This document shows positions 8,493-16,551 of a stretch of 64,000 nucleotides of DNA, piece by piece. Position numbers and translations under genes: made by a program. How positions within the stretch are numbered: the first letter of the stretch is position 1; each line of letters begins with the position of its first letter. The notes under the pieces were generated by a model. It ran no database searches. It was given only the letters and a program-made list of their open reading frames with translations, and was not told where the DNA came from. Source of the DNA: Deltaproteobacteria bacterium (lineage in GTDB: Bacteria; Myxococcota_A; Polyangia; Polyangiales; Polyangiaceae); the NCBI GenBank assembly GCA_016218915.1, contig JACRCQ010000037.1, positions 28,901 through 92,900 on the forward strand, written 5' to 3'.

Positions 8493-10007
8493 ATGGACGA
8501 CCAGCTGCTCGCCAAGCTCACGGCCTGCGAGACACTTCCGAGCCTTCCGGCTGTCGCAGTCGAGATCGTACAGCTCTGCCGCTCCGAGGACGTCGAGCTC
8601 AAGACCATCGGAAAGGTGCTCGAAAAGGACCCAGCGCTCGCGGCCAAGCTCCTCAAGGTCGCCAATTCCGCCCTCTTCTCCCGCTCGGGCAAGACCACCA
8701 CCATCGCTAACGCAGTGCTCCGCCTTGGCCTCAACGCCGTGGTCACGCTCGCGCTCAGCTTCTCGCTGGTCAAGATCCGCAAGTCGCCCAAGTCCGGCTT
8801 CGACTATCCCAGATTCTGGAAGCGCGCCCTGATCAGCGCCACCGCTGCCAGGTGCCTCGCGGCTCGTGTCTCGCTCAACCGCGAAGAGCTGTTTCTGGCT
8901 GGCCTGATGCAAGACATCGGGATGCTCGCCCTGTGCGAGGCGCTGGGCGCTCCCTACGCGAAAGTCGCGGCCAAGGCCCAGGGCGACCACGCTGCCCTCA
9001 TCCTCGCTGAGCAGGAGAGCTTCGGCGCTGACCACATGGCCGTCGGTGAGTGGATGGCGCGGCGCTGGAACTTCCCCGACTACGTCGCCCAGGCGATCCT
9101 CGCTAGCCACGACCCTGTCGTCGCAGGCTCGGACACCCAGAATCGACCTCTGATCTGCGAATGCGTCGCCCTGTCCGGTCACGTAGCCGATATCTGGATG
9201 GCGTCGAGCCCAGGCGACCAGGCTCGGGTCGCGGCCAGGCTCGCCAAGCGATGGGTCGGCCTGGATGCTCCGACCTTCAGCGAATTCCTGCAGGAGGTGA
9301 CCTCGGAGATCCCGGAGCTTGCCTCGCTTCTCGAGCTGCCTGCAGTGGATGGAAACGCGCTGTCGCTCGTGATCGAGCAGGCGCGCGAAGCGCTGGTGAT
9401 GATCAGCCTCAAGAACGTGGCCATGGCGAACGAGGCGTGCTCCGCTGCCCAGTCGGCAGAGCTCGAAAAGAAGGAAGCCGCATCGCAGCGGGACACGCTC
9501 ACAGGTCTGGCGAGCCGGGCCTACCTCGAGACGCGCGCATCGCAGATGTTCGACCAGGCGCGAAGCACAGGCACGCCCCTGACCGTCCTGCTTGCTTCCC
9601 TGGATGCTTCCATCGCCCGAGGCCTCGGCGCGCAGCCCCTGGACCTTCTGCTCAAGGACATCGCGACCGTGCTCGAGCGCTGCATGCCTTCCCAAGCTGT
9701 GGCGGGACGCCACGACAAGCTCGTGTTCGCGTTGCTCCTGCCAGGCACGCCCGGCAGTGCCGCTCGTTCCTTCGCGGACCGGCTGTTCATGAGGATCGCC
9801 GAGATGCGGGTGTGGCTCGACGACGGCCGATACTTCCGTCCCACGATCTCCGTGGGCCATGCGAGCGCATTCGAGGGGTGGCAGCCTGCGAGCCTCGACG
9901 TGCTGATGCGCGCTGCCCAGGGGTGCCTGGTGGTGGCGCAGCGCTCTGGCCCGAACCGGGCATCCGGCTACCGGCACGATCCTGGCCGCGTGCCTGCTCA
10001 CCAATAG
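8493..10007 (+). CDS. HDOD-domain regulator with degenerate GGDEF domain
   Basis: A 504-residue soluble protein. Residues about 10-210 form an HDOD domain ('LPSLPAVAVEIVQL', 'LEKDPALAAKLLKVANSA', 'LFLAGLMQDIGML'). Residues about 325-490 are a GGDEF fold that begins with the usual 'DTLTGLASR', but the active-site loop reads GRHDK (about residue 403) in place of GGDEF. It therefore should not make cyclic di-GMP; it may bind it or another ligand, or be structural. HDOD proteins in other bacteria control signalling output and gene expression. The gene is divergent from the ECF sigma operon across about 200 bp that should contain both promoters. The ATG at 8493 has GGAG nine bases upstream. Confidence 0.9.
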   Translation: MDDQLLAKLTACETLPSLPAVAVEIVQLCRSEDVELKTIGKVLEKDPALAAKLLKVANSALFSRSGKTTTIANAVLRLGLNAVVTLALSFSLVKIRKSPKSGFDYPRFWKRALISATAARCLAARVSLNREELFLAGLMQDIGMLALCEALGAPYAKVAAKAQGDHAALILAEQESFGADHMAVGEWMARRWNFPDYVAQAILASHDPVVAGSDTQNRPLICECVALSGHVADIWMASSPGDQARVAARLAKRWVGLDAPTFSEFLQEVTSEIPELASLLELPAVDGNALSLVIEQAREALVMISLKNVAMANEACSAAQSAELEKKEAASQRDTLTGLASRAYLETRASQMFDQARSTGTPLTVLLASLDASIARGLGAQPLDLLLKDIATVLERCMPSQAVAGRHDKLVFALLLPGTPGSAARSFADRLFMRIAEMRVWLDDGRYFRPTISVGHASAFEGWQPASLDVLMRAAQGCLVVAQRSGPNRASGYRHDPGRVPAHQ

Positions 10008-10031
10008 CCAACACCGCGCTATGCTCGGTGG

Positions 10032-11714
10032 ATGAAGACGGCGGCCATGCTGGCTCTGCGCGGGGCGCTCCTCGCATCCTTGGTCTCAGTCCTCGGATGT
10101 AGCAGCGATTCCTCGTCGACTTCCCCGCCTTCGCTCGCAGCCGACGCGGCAGCCGAAAGCTCTACCGGTGGGAGCGGCGGCAGCACAGGAGCAGCGGGCG
10201 ACGCTTCGGCCCACGATGCGACCGCAGACGGCAGCGCCGACGCAACGACAGGCCCGGACGCGCCCGATGCGCAGCCGGATGCCCCCTCCTGCGTGACCGT
10301 GGGCGCGAGCGCCCCGGTCGTGATCGCAGCGGCTGGGGTATCCGATGAGCATGCGCTGACGCTTCCTGCGACCAGCGCCTCGCACACCTCCTGGGCCGAG
10401 CCCGGCAACGAGGCGTTGGTCCTGGAAGTGCGCGTGGCAGGCGCGTTGCGCGGACACATGGTGCTGCACCAGGGCGCGGACGGGTTCGACTACACGATGG
10501 CCCTGGGTCATCTGGACCAAGGCGACGAAGTCTCGGTGATCGTCTCGCCCTTGAGCGCCGAGGCAGCAACACCTTCGGCGTGCGTGGGTCCAGCGGTGCT
10601 CTCGGCTGCGACCGGCTCAGCGCTCGAAGAGGGAATTGCGCGCGCTCCGATCGTCAAGTGGCCGCCCAAGAAGCGCTTCGACGATCTGCCGGTGGTGCTC
10701 GGCTGGTCCAAGGCGCGCAAGGGATACCAGCTGCTCTACACCAACGAGAACGGCGGCACCGTGGAGCTGTGCGGCGGCGGCGCAGAGGGCATCCAGGCTG
10801 AGATCGCGCGCTGGGGAAGAGCGACTGACATCGAAGGCATCTACTCCTACAGCAGCGGCGAGACCTGGGATCGGTGCACGGGAAGCGCGAGCATGACCGA
10901 CACGCCGGTGCACAAGGAAGGCCAGCACCCGGTCTTCTACTATGGCGACGGCCACAATCGTCTCTACGAATCGCGGGGTGGCTACGGCCAGGCCTGCGGA
11001 ACCAAGGGGGATGCCAAGGCCGACGGCGACCTCGAAGGGTGGAACGTCAACAACCCCGGCAACGATCCGTCGAAGGACGGAGCCCTGGTCATGGTGCTGC
11101 GTCCGCTTCCCGTGTCTCTCGACGCGCTCGGATACGACAAGTACACGGGCCGCCGCGAAGCGCTTGCCGACGTGCAGGCACCCTGGGTCTATCGCATCGT
11201 CGACGCGGAGCTGCAGCGCGAGGGGAAGATCGATCAGTCGCACGCATTTCCCATGCAGCAGTATGCCTACGCGGATGTGTACGCGGCAGACGTGGGCGGG
11301 TCAGGGGACAAGTACTGCTCCGTGATGGGCGTCAGCAGCGGCTTCGTGCTCAGGGTGCAGGCAGGTGGCGACATCCTGTCGGGCCCGCAGATGACCGCCG
11401 ACTACTTTGGAGGGCAGAACGGGGTAAAACGCATCGCGGTGCCGCTGACCAAGGTGTACGCGAAAGCCCAGCTCACCGGGGTGATCTTCGATGCCTACGA
11501 CAACGACGGCATCTACTGGCTGGCACTTGGCGACGTGTTCGTTCCCAGACCTTCGGGCGACAATGGCGCAACCATGGAGCTGCTGCACGGCGGAAAGACC
11601 GACATCAACGTGTACGTGGATGACGACGCGTCGGGGTGCAGCGGCGGAGTGAACAGCGACGGACCCGCCGGGCCAGCGCAATGCGTGGGTGGGCAGAGCA
11701 GCTTCGTGTGGTGA
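10032..11714 (+). CDS. Large lipoprotein, unknown function
   Basis: A 560-residue lipoprotein (lipobox SVLGCS near residue 23) followed by a low-complexity linker rich in Ala, Asp, Gly and Ser up to about residue 90. The remainder is a folded domain with many Tyr, Trp and Gly, for example 'GWSKARKGYQLLYTNENGG' and 'HPVFYYGDGHNRLYESRGGY'. The C-terminus has a Cys pair that may form a disulfide. I do not recognise the family. It may be a surface enzyme or ligand-binding protein. It begins 24 bp after the HDOD gene and may be read through from it. Confidence 0.85.
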   Translation: MKTAAMLALRGALLASLVSVLGCSSDSSSTSPPSLAADAAAESSTGGSGGSTGAAGDASAHDATADGSADATTGPDAPDAQPDAPSCVTVGASAPVVIAAAGVSDEHALTLPATSASHTSWAEPGNEALVLEVRVAGALRGHMVLHQGADGFDYTMALGHLDQGDEVSVIVSPLSAEAATPSACVGPAVLSAATGSALEEGIARAPIVKWPPKKRFDDLPVVLGWSKARKGYQLLYTNENGGTVELCGGGAEGIQAEIARWGRATDIEGIYSYSSGETWDRCTGSASMTDTPVHKEGQHPVFYYGDGHNRLYESRGGYGQACGTKGDAKADGDLEGWNVNNPGNDPSKDGALVMVLRPLPVSLDALGYDKYTGRREALADVQAPWVYRIVDAELQREGKIDQSHAFPMQQYAYADVYAADVGGSGDKYCSVMGVSSGFVLRVQAGGDILSGPQMTADYFGGQNGVKRIAVPLTKVYAKAQLTGVIFDAYDNDGIYWLALGDVFVPRPSGDNGATMELLHGGKTDINVYVDDDASGCSGGVNSDGPAGPAQCVGGQSSFVW

Positions 11715-11732
11715 AGCGCGCACGAGCCCTGC

Positions 11733-12998
11733 TCAAAGGCGCTGCTCTTTCTTGATGCGAAGCGCGCACTCGACCTGCGCCTGCTCCTGGGAGCGGACGA
11801 ATCGCATGGATCGCAGGGTGCCTGCCACGCAGTCCATGAGCGGTCGATCCGGAAGCGCCGAGAGCTCTTGTACGCTCGACACCGAGCCGTCCCTGTCCAC
11901 CACGAGCTTGAGCTCGATGTCGCCGACCACGCATGGATCCGCACGCGTGGTCCGGCGTAGGCACACGCGTAGCCTTCCCAGCTCCGACTGGAATGCATTC
12001 TGGATCCACGACTGGGCCAGCGGTCCGCAGGAGCGGACATAGGTCAGCTCCGGGTTGGCGTGGTGCACCGCAAGGGCCGCCTCTGCCTGCTCGAGCTCTC
12101 GCTGCGCCTGCTCGCGCAATCCGCGGTCGATCATCAAGGGCGACTGCAGCCAGCCCGCAGCCTCCGCGCTCGCTTTCTCCAGCAGCTGCAGGTCGCGGGT
12201 CTCGCCTGCATCCGCGGGTCTGGTAGCGGAGTCGCGACAGACTGCAGGATACAGCCGCTTTGCTTCCTTCTTGTCGACCGCCTCCAGCGCGGTGTCAGGC
12301 TGCCAGCCCGGTGCCACACACTCGGGAAGCCTCGGAGCCGTGCGTTCGACGCGGGACTTCATGCATGCGTTCGCCCTCGCGATCACCCCTGGATGGGCAG
12401 CAACGGGCCGATGGGCGAGCATCGCCTCGATGCGTTCGCAGGGATCGCAATGGGTGATCGTTGCGAGCCGCTCGGCTTCCGCCTCCCACCAGCCCTGCGC
12501 CGCTTCCTGCGCACTCGGGTAGGGCTGCACCCCATGCAGCGCGAAGCTTGCCGCGAGCACCGAGACCGCGATGAGCGTTGCCAGGAGCTTGGCGCCGTGC
12601 GGCGGCCTGCCGTGGCGTCCTGCCACGCCGATCACGATCGCGGCCACTAGCATCGCGCTGAGCGCAAGCGCGGCCCGCAGGCTCACGTCCTTCATGTCAC
12701 GAAGGCCGATAGCGAAGCTTTCCACCACGCCATCGGACGTCAGCTGCTCGCCCCAGGAAGAGCCGAGCCCATCGAGCACGCGTGCCCACGCCAGGCTGCG
12801 CACTTCGGCGCACAGCGCGAGCTGGACCCAGCTGAGCACCACGATCCCGATGGCGCTGGCAAACAGCTTGCCCTGGGGTTTTCCAGCCCGCAGGGCGATG
12901 GTCCTGCCGATCCCGGCGCCGGCAAGGAGCATCACCAGCGTGAGCGCGACGTAGCCGTACCATCCTTCGACCAGGGGACCGTACAGCCAGCGCGACAT
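11733..12998 (-). CDS. Membrane protein with AgmX/PglI-type C-terminal domain
   Basis: A 421-residue protein with four predicted membrane helices in the first 150 residues, then a long soluble region. The last 100 residues ('GDIELKLVVDRDGSVSSVQE', 'VAGTLRSMRFV') match the TonB-like AgmX/PglI C-terminal domain of myxobacterial envelope and motility proteins. The soluble part has several Cys that may pair. The ATG at 12998 was chosen because the membrane segment follows directly; TTG at 13034 is possible. The gene is convergent with the preceding lipoprotein. The exact role (energy coupling or envelope complex) is not shown. Confidence 0.82.
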   Translation of the reverse strand: MSRWLYGPLVEGWYGYVALTLVMLLAGAGIGRTIALRAGKPQGKLFASAIGIVVLSWVQLALCAEVRSLAWARVLDGLGSSWGEQLTSDGVVESFAIGLRDMKDVSLRAALALSAMLVAAIVIGVAGRHGRPPHGAKLLATLIAVSVLAASFALHGVQPYPSAQEAAQGWWEAEAERLATITHCDPCERIEAMLAHRPVAAHPGVIARANACMKSRVERTAPRLPECVAPGWQPDTALEAVDKKEAKRLYPAVCRDSATRPADAGETRDLQLLEKASAEAAGWLQSPLMIDRGLREQAQRELEQAEAALAVHHANPELTYVRSCGPLAQSWIQNAFQSELGRLRVCLRRTTRADPCVVGDIELKLVVDRDGSVSSVQELSALPDRPLMDCVAGTLRSMRFVRSQEQAQVECALRIKKEQRL

Positions 12999-13079
12999 CT
13001 TGATCGGGATAGCTGCCGCGGACCGATCCCGCAAGCCCTGCGCGTTGGGCTCAACCTCCGCTCTCAGGCTTCGTCGGTA

Positions 13080-15236
13080 TCATTCGTAGGTGTAAAGAAG
13101 CCACGCTCGCACGGTCGAGGCCGCATCCGTGTAGGCGGTCCCCGCAGCGTCCGTGGCCGAGCAGAACTTGCCGTCCCAGTCTGCGTGCCAGTTCCACACC
13201 ACGGTCGCCGCTTGTCCCACCGTTCCCAGACGCGACACGTCGAGGTACGAGAATCCGCGCCCGAGCCCTGCGGTCACCGGCGTCGGCGCCAGCGTGTAGG
13301 TCGCCCCGCCCACCGGCGGACTTGCAGCCTGCCCTGCCGCGAACGAGAAGGCCATGGCGCCGGAGACGGCAAACCGGTTCTGTCCGGAGGCAGCGTCGGA
13401 ATCGCCGCAGATGCCCAGGCGCACCACGCGAATCGACTTTCCTGCCTGCGCCGCAATGGTTCCGATGGTGAAGTTGGGAAGACCCGCTGCCGGCGTCACT
13501 CCTGTGAGCACGGCGTAGCACTTGCCGTTCTGACACACGTTGCCCGCGCAATCGGCTGCAACGCTGCACGCTTTGCCTGTGGCGCACTTGCCGCAGCTGC
13601 CACCGCAATCCACGTCGGTCTCGCTGCCGTTCTTCAGACCGTCCGTGCACGACGCCACACACACGTTACCGGTGCACGCGCCGGTCGTGCAGTCGGCGGC
13701 GACCAGACAGGCGAGGCCGATACCGCAGGCCGGACAGACCTGCCCGCCGCAATCGATGTCGGTCTCGACGCCGTTCTTGGTGCTGTCGGTGCACTTGGGC
13801 GACTGGCACAGCGAGGAGGTGCACACGGCGCTGACGCAATCGGAGGCCACAGCGCAGTGCAGGTTGTCGCCGCACTTCTGGCAGCTCGGTCCGCCGCAAT
13901 CGGTGTCGGTCTCTGCGCCATTCTTGACGAGGTCGTTGCACGCCGGGGCCTGGCAGAGCCCTGAGGCGCACACGCCGCTCGCGCAATCCGCATTCAGCGT
14001 GCACGTGCTGCCTTCCGGGCACGGCGGGCAGGCCGCGCCACCGCAGTCCAGCGCGGCTTCCCCTCCATTCTTCACTCCGTCCGTGCAGGTCGCGACCGCG
14101 CACGTCCCGTTCACGCACACGCCGTCCAGGCAGTCGCTGGCTTTCAGGCACCCTTGTCCGGCGGGACACTTGGCGCACGAGCCGCCGCAATCCAGCCCGG
14201 TCTCGTCGCCGTTCTTGATCAGATCCTGGCAGTTCGCCGCCTGGCACACGTCGTTGATGCAGTAGTTGCTCGCGCAGTCGCTATGGGCCACGCACGCAAG
14301 ACCAGGGCCGCAGCCGGGGCACACGGAGCCGCAGTCCAGGTCGCTCTCGGTACCGTTCTTCACGCCGTCGTAGCAGGACGGAGCGAGGCACACGTTGTTG
14401 GTGCACACACCGGTGACGCAATCGGTCCCCTTGACGCAGGTCTTTCCGATCGCGCAATCCGGACAGATTCCCCCGCAATCCACATCGGTCTCGGTTCCAT
14501 TCCACGCGCCGTCGGTGCACCCGGACGGTTGGCACACCTGGCTCGTGCACTGCGAGCTTTCGCAGTCTGTCGCGACGAGGCAGGCGAGCCCGTCCGCGCA
14601 CTTGGCGCAGGTCGTGCCCCCGCAGTCGACATCGGTCTCGCTGCCGTTCTTCAGATTGTCGGTGCACGTTGGAGCCACGCACTTGCCTGCAGTGCAGATC
14701 GTGGACGCGCAATCCTGCCCGCTGTTGCACGTCTTGCCATTGGCGCAGGCAGGACACGACGATCCACCGCAATCGACATCGGACTCGGCTCCATTGTGGG
14801 TGCCGTCGGTGCACGTGGGCGCCTGGCAGATGCCCGACGTGCACGCCCCGCTGCTGCAGTCCACCCCCGATTTGCAGACCTTGCCGTCTTGACACTTCGG
14901 GCAGCTGGGCCCGCCGCAGTCCACGTCGGTCTCGTCGCCGTTCTGGATCGAATCGGAGCATCCGGGTCCAGGCGGTGTGTCCGACGGAGCATCTGTGGGC
15001 GCGTCCGTGGCATCCGGCACACCAGCATCGCCAGCCGCGCCGGCTGCCCCATCCGTCTGCCCGCCGCCGGTCCCTGCTGCGCCGCCATCCGGCGGAGAGG
15101 CGTCCGAGCCAGCATCCTGGGAAGGCGACGAACCTGCTGTACCCCCGGGCTGGCTTTCACCGCCTGAGCCGCAGGCACCAGCGAAGATGCCGAAGGCTAC
15201 GACGACCGCCGCGATGCAAGGCTTGCGGGTAGGCAT
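13080..15236 (-). CDS. Lipoprotein with ten tandem Cys-rich repeats
   Basis: A 718-residue lipoprotein (GGAG site before the ATG; lipobox FAGACG) with an Asp/Ala/Gly-rich linker. Ten repeats of about 40-45 residues follow. Each reads like C-x-D-x3-NG-x-E-(T/S)-D-x-DCGG..CxxC, then a second half with four to five more Cys. A 120-residue Cys-poor domain ends the protein and lacks a known signature. The repeats are extracellular disulfide modules typical of myxobacteria. Automated pipelines have mislabelled similar proteins as metabolic enzymes (my recollection), which should be ignored. Function is probably structural, adhesive or binding. Confidence 0.92.
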   Translation of the reverse strand: MPTRKPCIAAVVVAFGIFAGACGSGGESQPGGTAGSSPSQDAGSDASPPDGGAAGTGGGQTDGAAGAAGDAGVPDATDAPTDAPSDTPPGPGCSDSIQNGDETDVDCGGPSCPKCQDGKVCKSGVDCSSGACTSGICQAPTCTDGTHNGAESDVDCGGSSCPACANGKTCNSGQDCASTICTAGKCVAPTCTDNLKNGSETDVDCGGTTCAKCADGLACLVATDCESSQCTSQVCQPSGCTDGAWNGTETDVDCGGICPDCAIGKTCVKGTDCVTGVCTNNVCLAPSCYDGVKNGTESDLDCGSVCPGCGPGLACVAHSDCASNYCINDVCQAANCQDLIKNGDETGLDCGGSCAKCPAGQGCLKASDCLDGVCVNGTCAVATCTDGVKNGGEAALDCGGAACPPCPEGSTCTLNADCASGVCASGLCQAPACNDLVKNGAETDTDCGGPSCQKCGDNLHCAVASDCVSAVCTSSLCQSPKCTDSTKNGVETDIDCGGQVCPACGIGLACLVAADCTTGACTGNVCVASCTDGLKNGSETDVDCGGSCGKCATGKACSVAADCAGNVCQNGKCYAVLTGVTPAAGLPNFTIGTIAAQAGKSIRVVRLGICGDSDAASGQNRFAVSGAMAFSFAAGQAASPPVGGATYTLAPTPVTAGLGRGFSYLDVSRLGTVGQAATVVWNWHADWDGKFCSATDAAGTAYTDAASTVRAWLLYTYE

Positions 15237-15425
15237 GGAAACGTTCTCCTGTACGAAGGCAGGCATCGACACCGGATCAGGAAGAATAGCCTGTCGCTGG
15301 AGCCGGATCCATCCCGGAGCTTGGCAGGGTTGACGCCGGTCGGGCGGGCAATTCGCAGACGGCCGGAGATCGCAGCGCCCCCCTTGCGAGTCCATGCCGC
15401 AGGAGCCTGCGATGGGCAGGATGCG

Positions 15426-15830
15426 CTAGGGATGCCGCGCTTCGCCGAGCAGCTGAAGGCCACTGCCCTCGGAAAGCTCGAACCCCGCGATCTTGATGAC
15501 CCCCTTGCACTCGGGGGGAAGCACGATCCCCACGGTCGCGCTCGGAGTGCATTGCAGGTTCTGGCACAACGACAAGCACGTGTCGTAGGTGGCGCCCACG
15601 GCCACGGCCCGGGAGCAATCCAGCCCGGTCTTGGAGTCCGCGATGCAAGAAGCCTTGTTGACCGGCGTCGGGTTCGTCTTCGTGCACGTCTCCATCTTGC
15701 CGCAGAGCACCTCGACCAGCTGCTCGCACTTCGCCTGGTACGGGGAGTTGTTCGGTGCGTCAGAGTCCGAGCACGCTACCGGCAGAACCGCGAGCGCACA
15801 TGCGATGAATCCACGAGCAAGTCGAAGCAT
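15426..15830 (-). CDS. Small Cys-rich lipoprotein
   Basis: A 134-residue lipoprotein with GGGAG six bases before the ATG at 15830 and a lipobox at about residue 20 (VLPVACS). The mature part has eight further cysteines ('CEQLVEVLCGKMETC', 'CLSLCQNLQC') and is helical between them, so a compact disulfide-bonded fold is likely. The next gene in the same direction starts about 190 bp away, so it may have its own promoter. No family assigned. Confidence 0.82.
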   Translation of the reverse strand: MLRLARGFIACALAVLPVACSDSDAPNNSPYQAKCEQLVEVLCGKMETCTKTNPTPVNKASCIADSKTGLDCSRAVAVGATYDTCLSLCQNLQCTPSATVGIVLPPECKGVIKIAGFELSEGSGLQLLGEARHP

Positions 15831-15948
15831 CCCTGACTCCCGCCCGGTGTTGTGCACACCCGCCAATGGCCATTTCGACGAAGCCACCGTGAGATGATAC
15901 GCGGACGTCGATGGTGGATTCCCCCAAATCGATCCGCGCAGGCTTGCC

Positions 15949-16551
15949 TCAGGGCAGCTCCAGGCTGAGCTCGATCCAGGCGCGCGTCAGCTCTTCGCCC
16001 CAGAACCTGGCCGGAACCATGGCGATGGGCTCGATGTCGGGATGCACCAGGACAGGCAGGAACACGGAGGCGAGGTAGGGCCTGGGAAGGAGCGACGGAT
16101 ACACCACCAGACAGGACAGCTGAAGCTTCTGAAACCTCGCGATTGCCCTGGGAACATCGACCTTGCCCACCTGAGCTTGCGTGACCCGCAGCTGGCTGGC
16201 GAAGTCGCAGAGCTTCTTGTCCACCGGCAGCGCCCCTGTCAGCAGCTGCTCGATCTCCACGGCCGCACGGTGCAGATCGTCGAGATCGTAGTAGTCGCCG
16301 TCGCTCACCGACGGAAAGATCGCTCTCGCGAAGGCGGCGTTCTCGCCTGGGGAGTACAAGCATTCATGGGCGGTGATCACCACCGCCATCAAGACTTCGC
16401 TGTCCCGGGTCAGGAAGCTCAGAGCCTCGTGAGCCCGCCACAGCGGGTGCACGCAGTCCATTCCCGCTGGAGGCGTGGGATGAGGAAGCCCTGCGAGCTT
16501 GCGCGGCGTTGGACCCAGATTCCTACGTACGCCCTCGAGCAGCCTACGCAT
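15949..16551 (-). CDS. Hypothetical protein coupled to the giant TPR gene
   Basis: A 200-residue protein without signal peptide or membrane segment. Its ATG lies inside the end of the preceding TPR gene (stop at 16544, eight-base overlap), with GGAG six bases upstream, so it is translationally coupled to it. Mixed alpha/beta composition; motifs such as 'MAVVITAHECLYSPGENAAF' and 'LSCLVVYPSLLPRPYLASVF' are not ones I recognise. Its obligatory cotranslation suggests a partner or accessory of the TPR-C39 protein. Confidence 0.82.
   Translation of the reverse strand: MRRLLEGVRRNLGPTPRKLAGLPHPTPPAGMDCVHPLWRAHEALSFLTRDSEVLMAVVITAHECLYSPGENAAFARAIFPSVSDGDYYDLDDLHRAAVEIEQLLTGALPVDKKLCDFASQLRVTQAQVGKVDVPRAIARFQKLQLSCLVVYPSLLPRPYLASVFLPVLVHPDIEPIAMVPARFWGEELTRAWIELSLELP

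Noticed and set aside
8472..10004. Long open frame on the - strand (510 codons)
   Set aside because: Antisense of the HDOD gene; shadow composition.
13080..15236. Enzyme annotation of the Cys-repeat lipoprotein
   Set aside because: Only disulfide repeats and a signal are visible; no catalytic domain.
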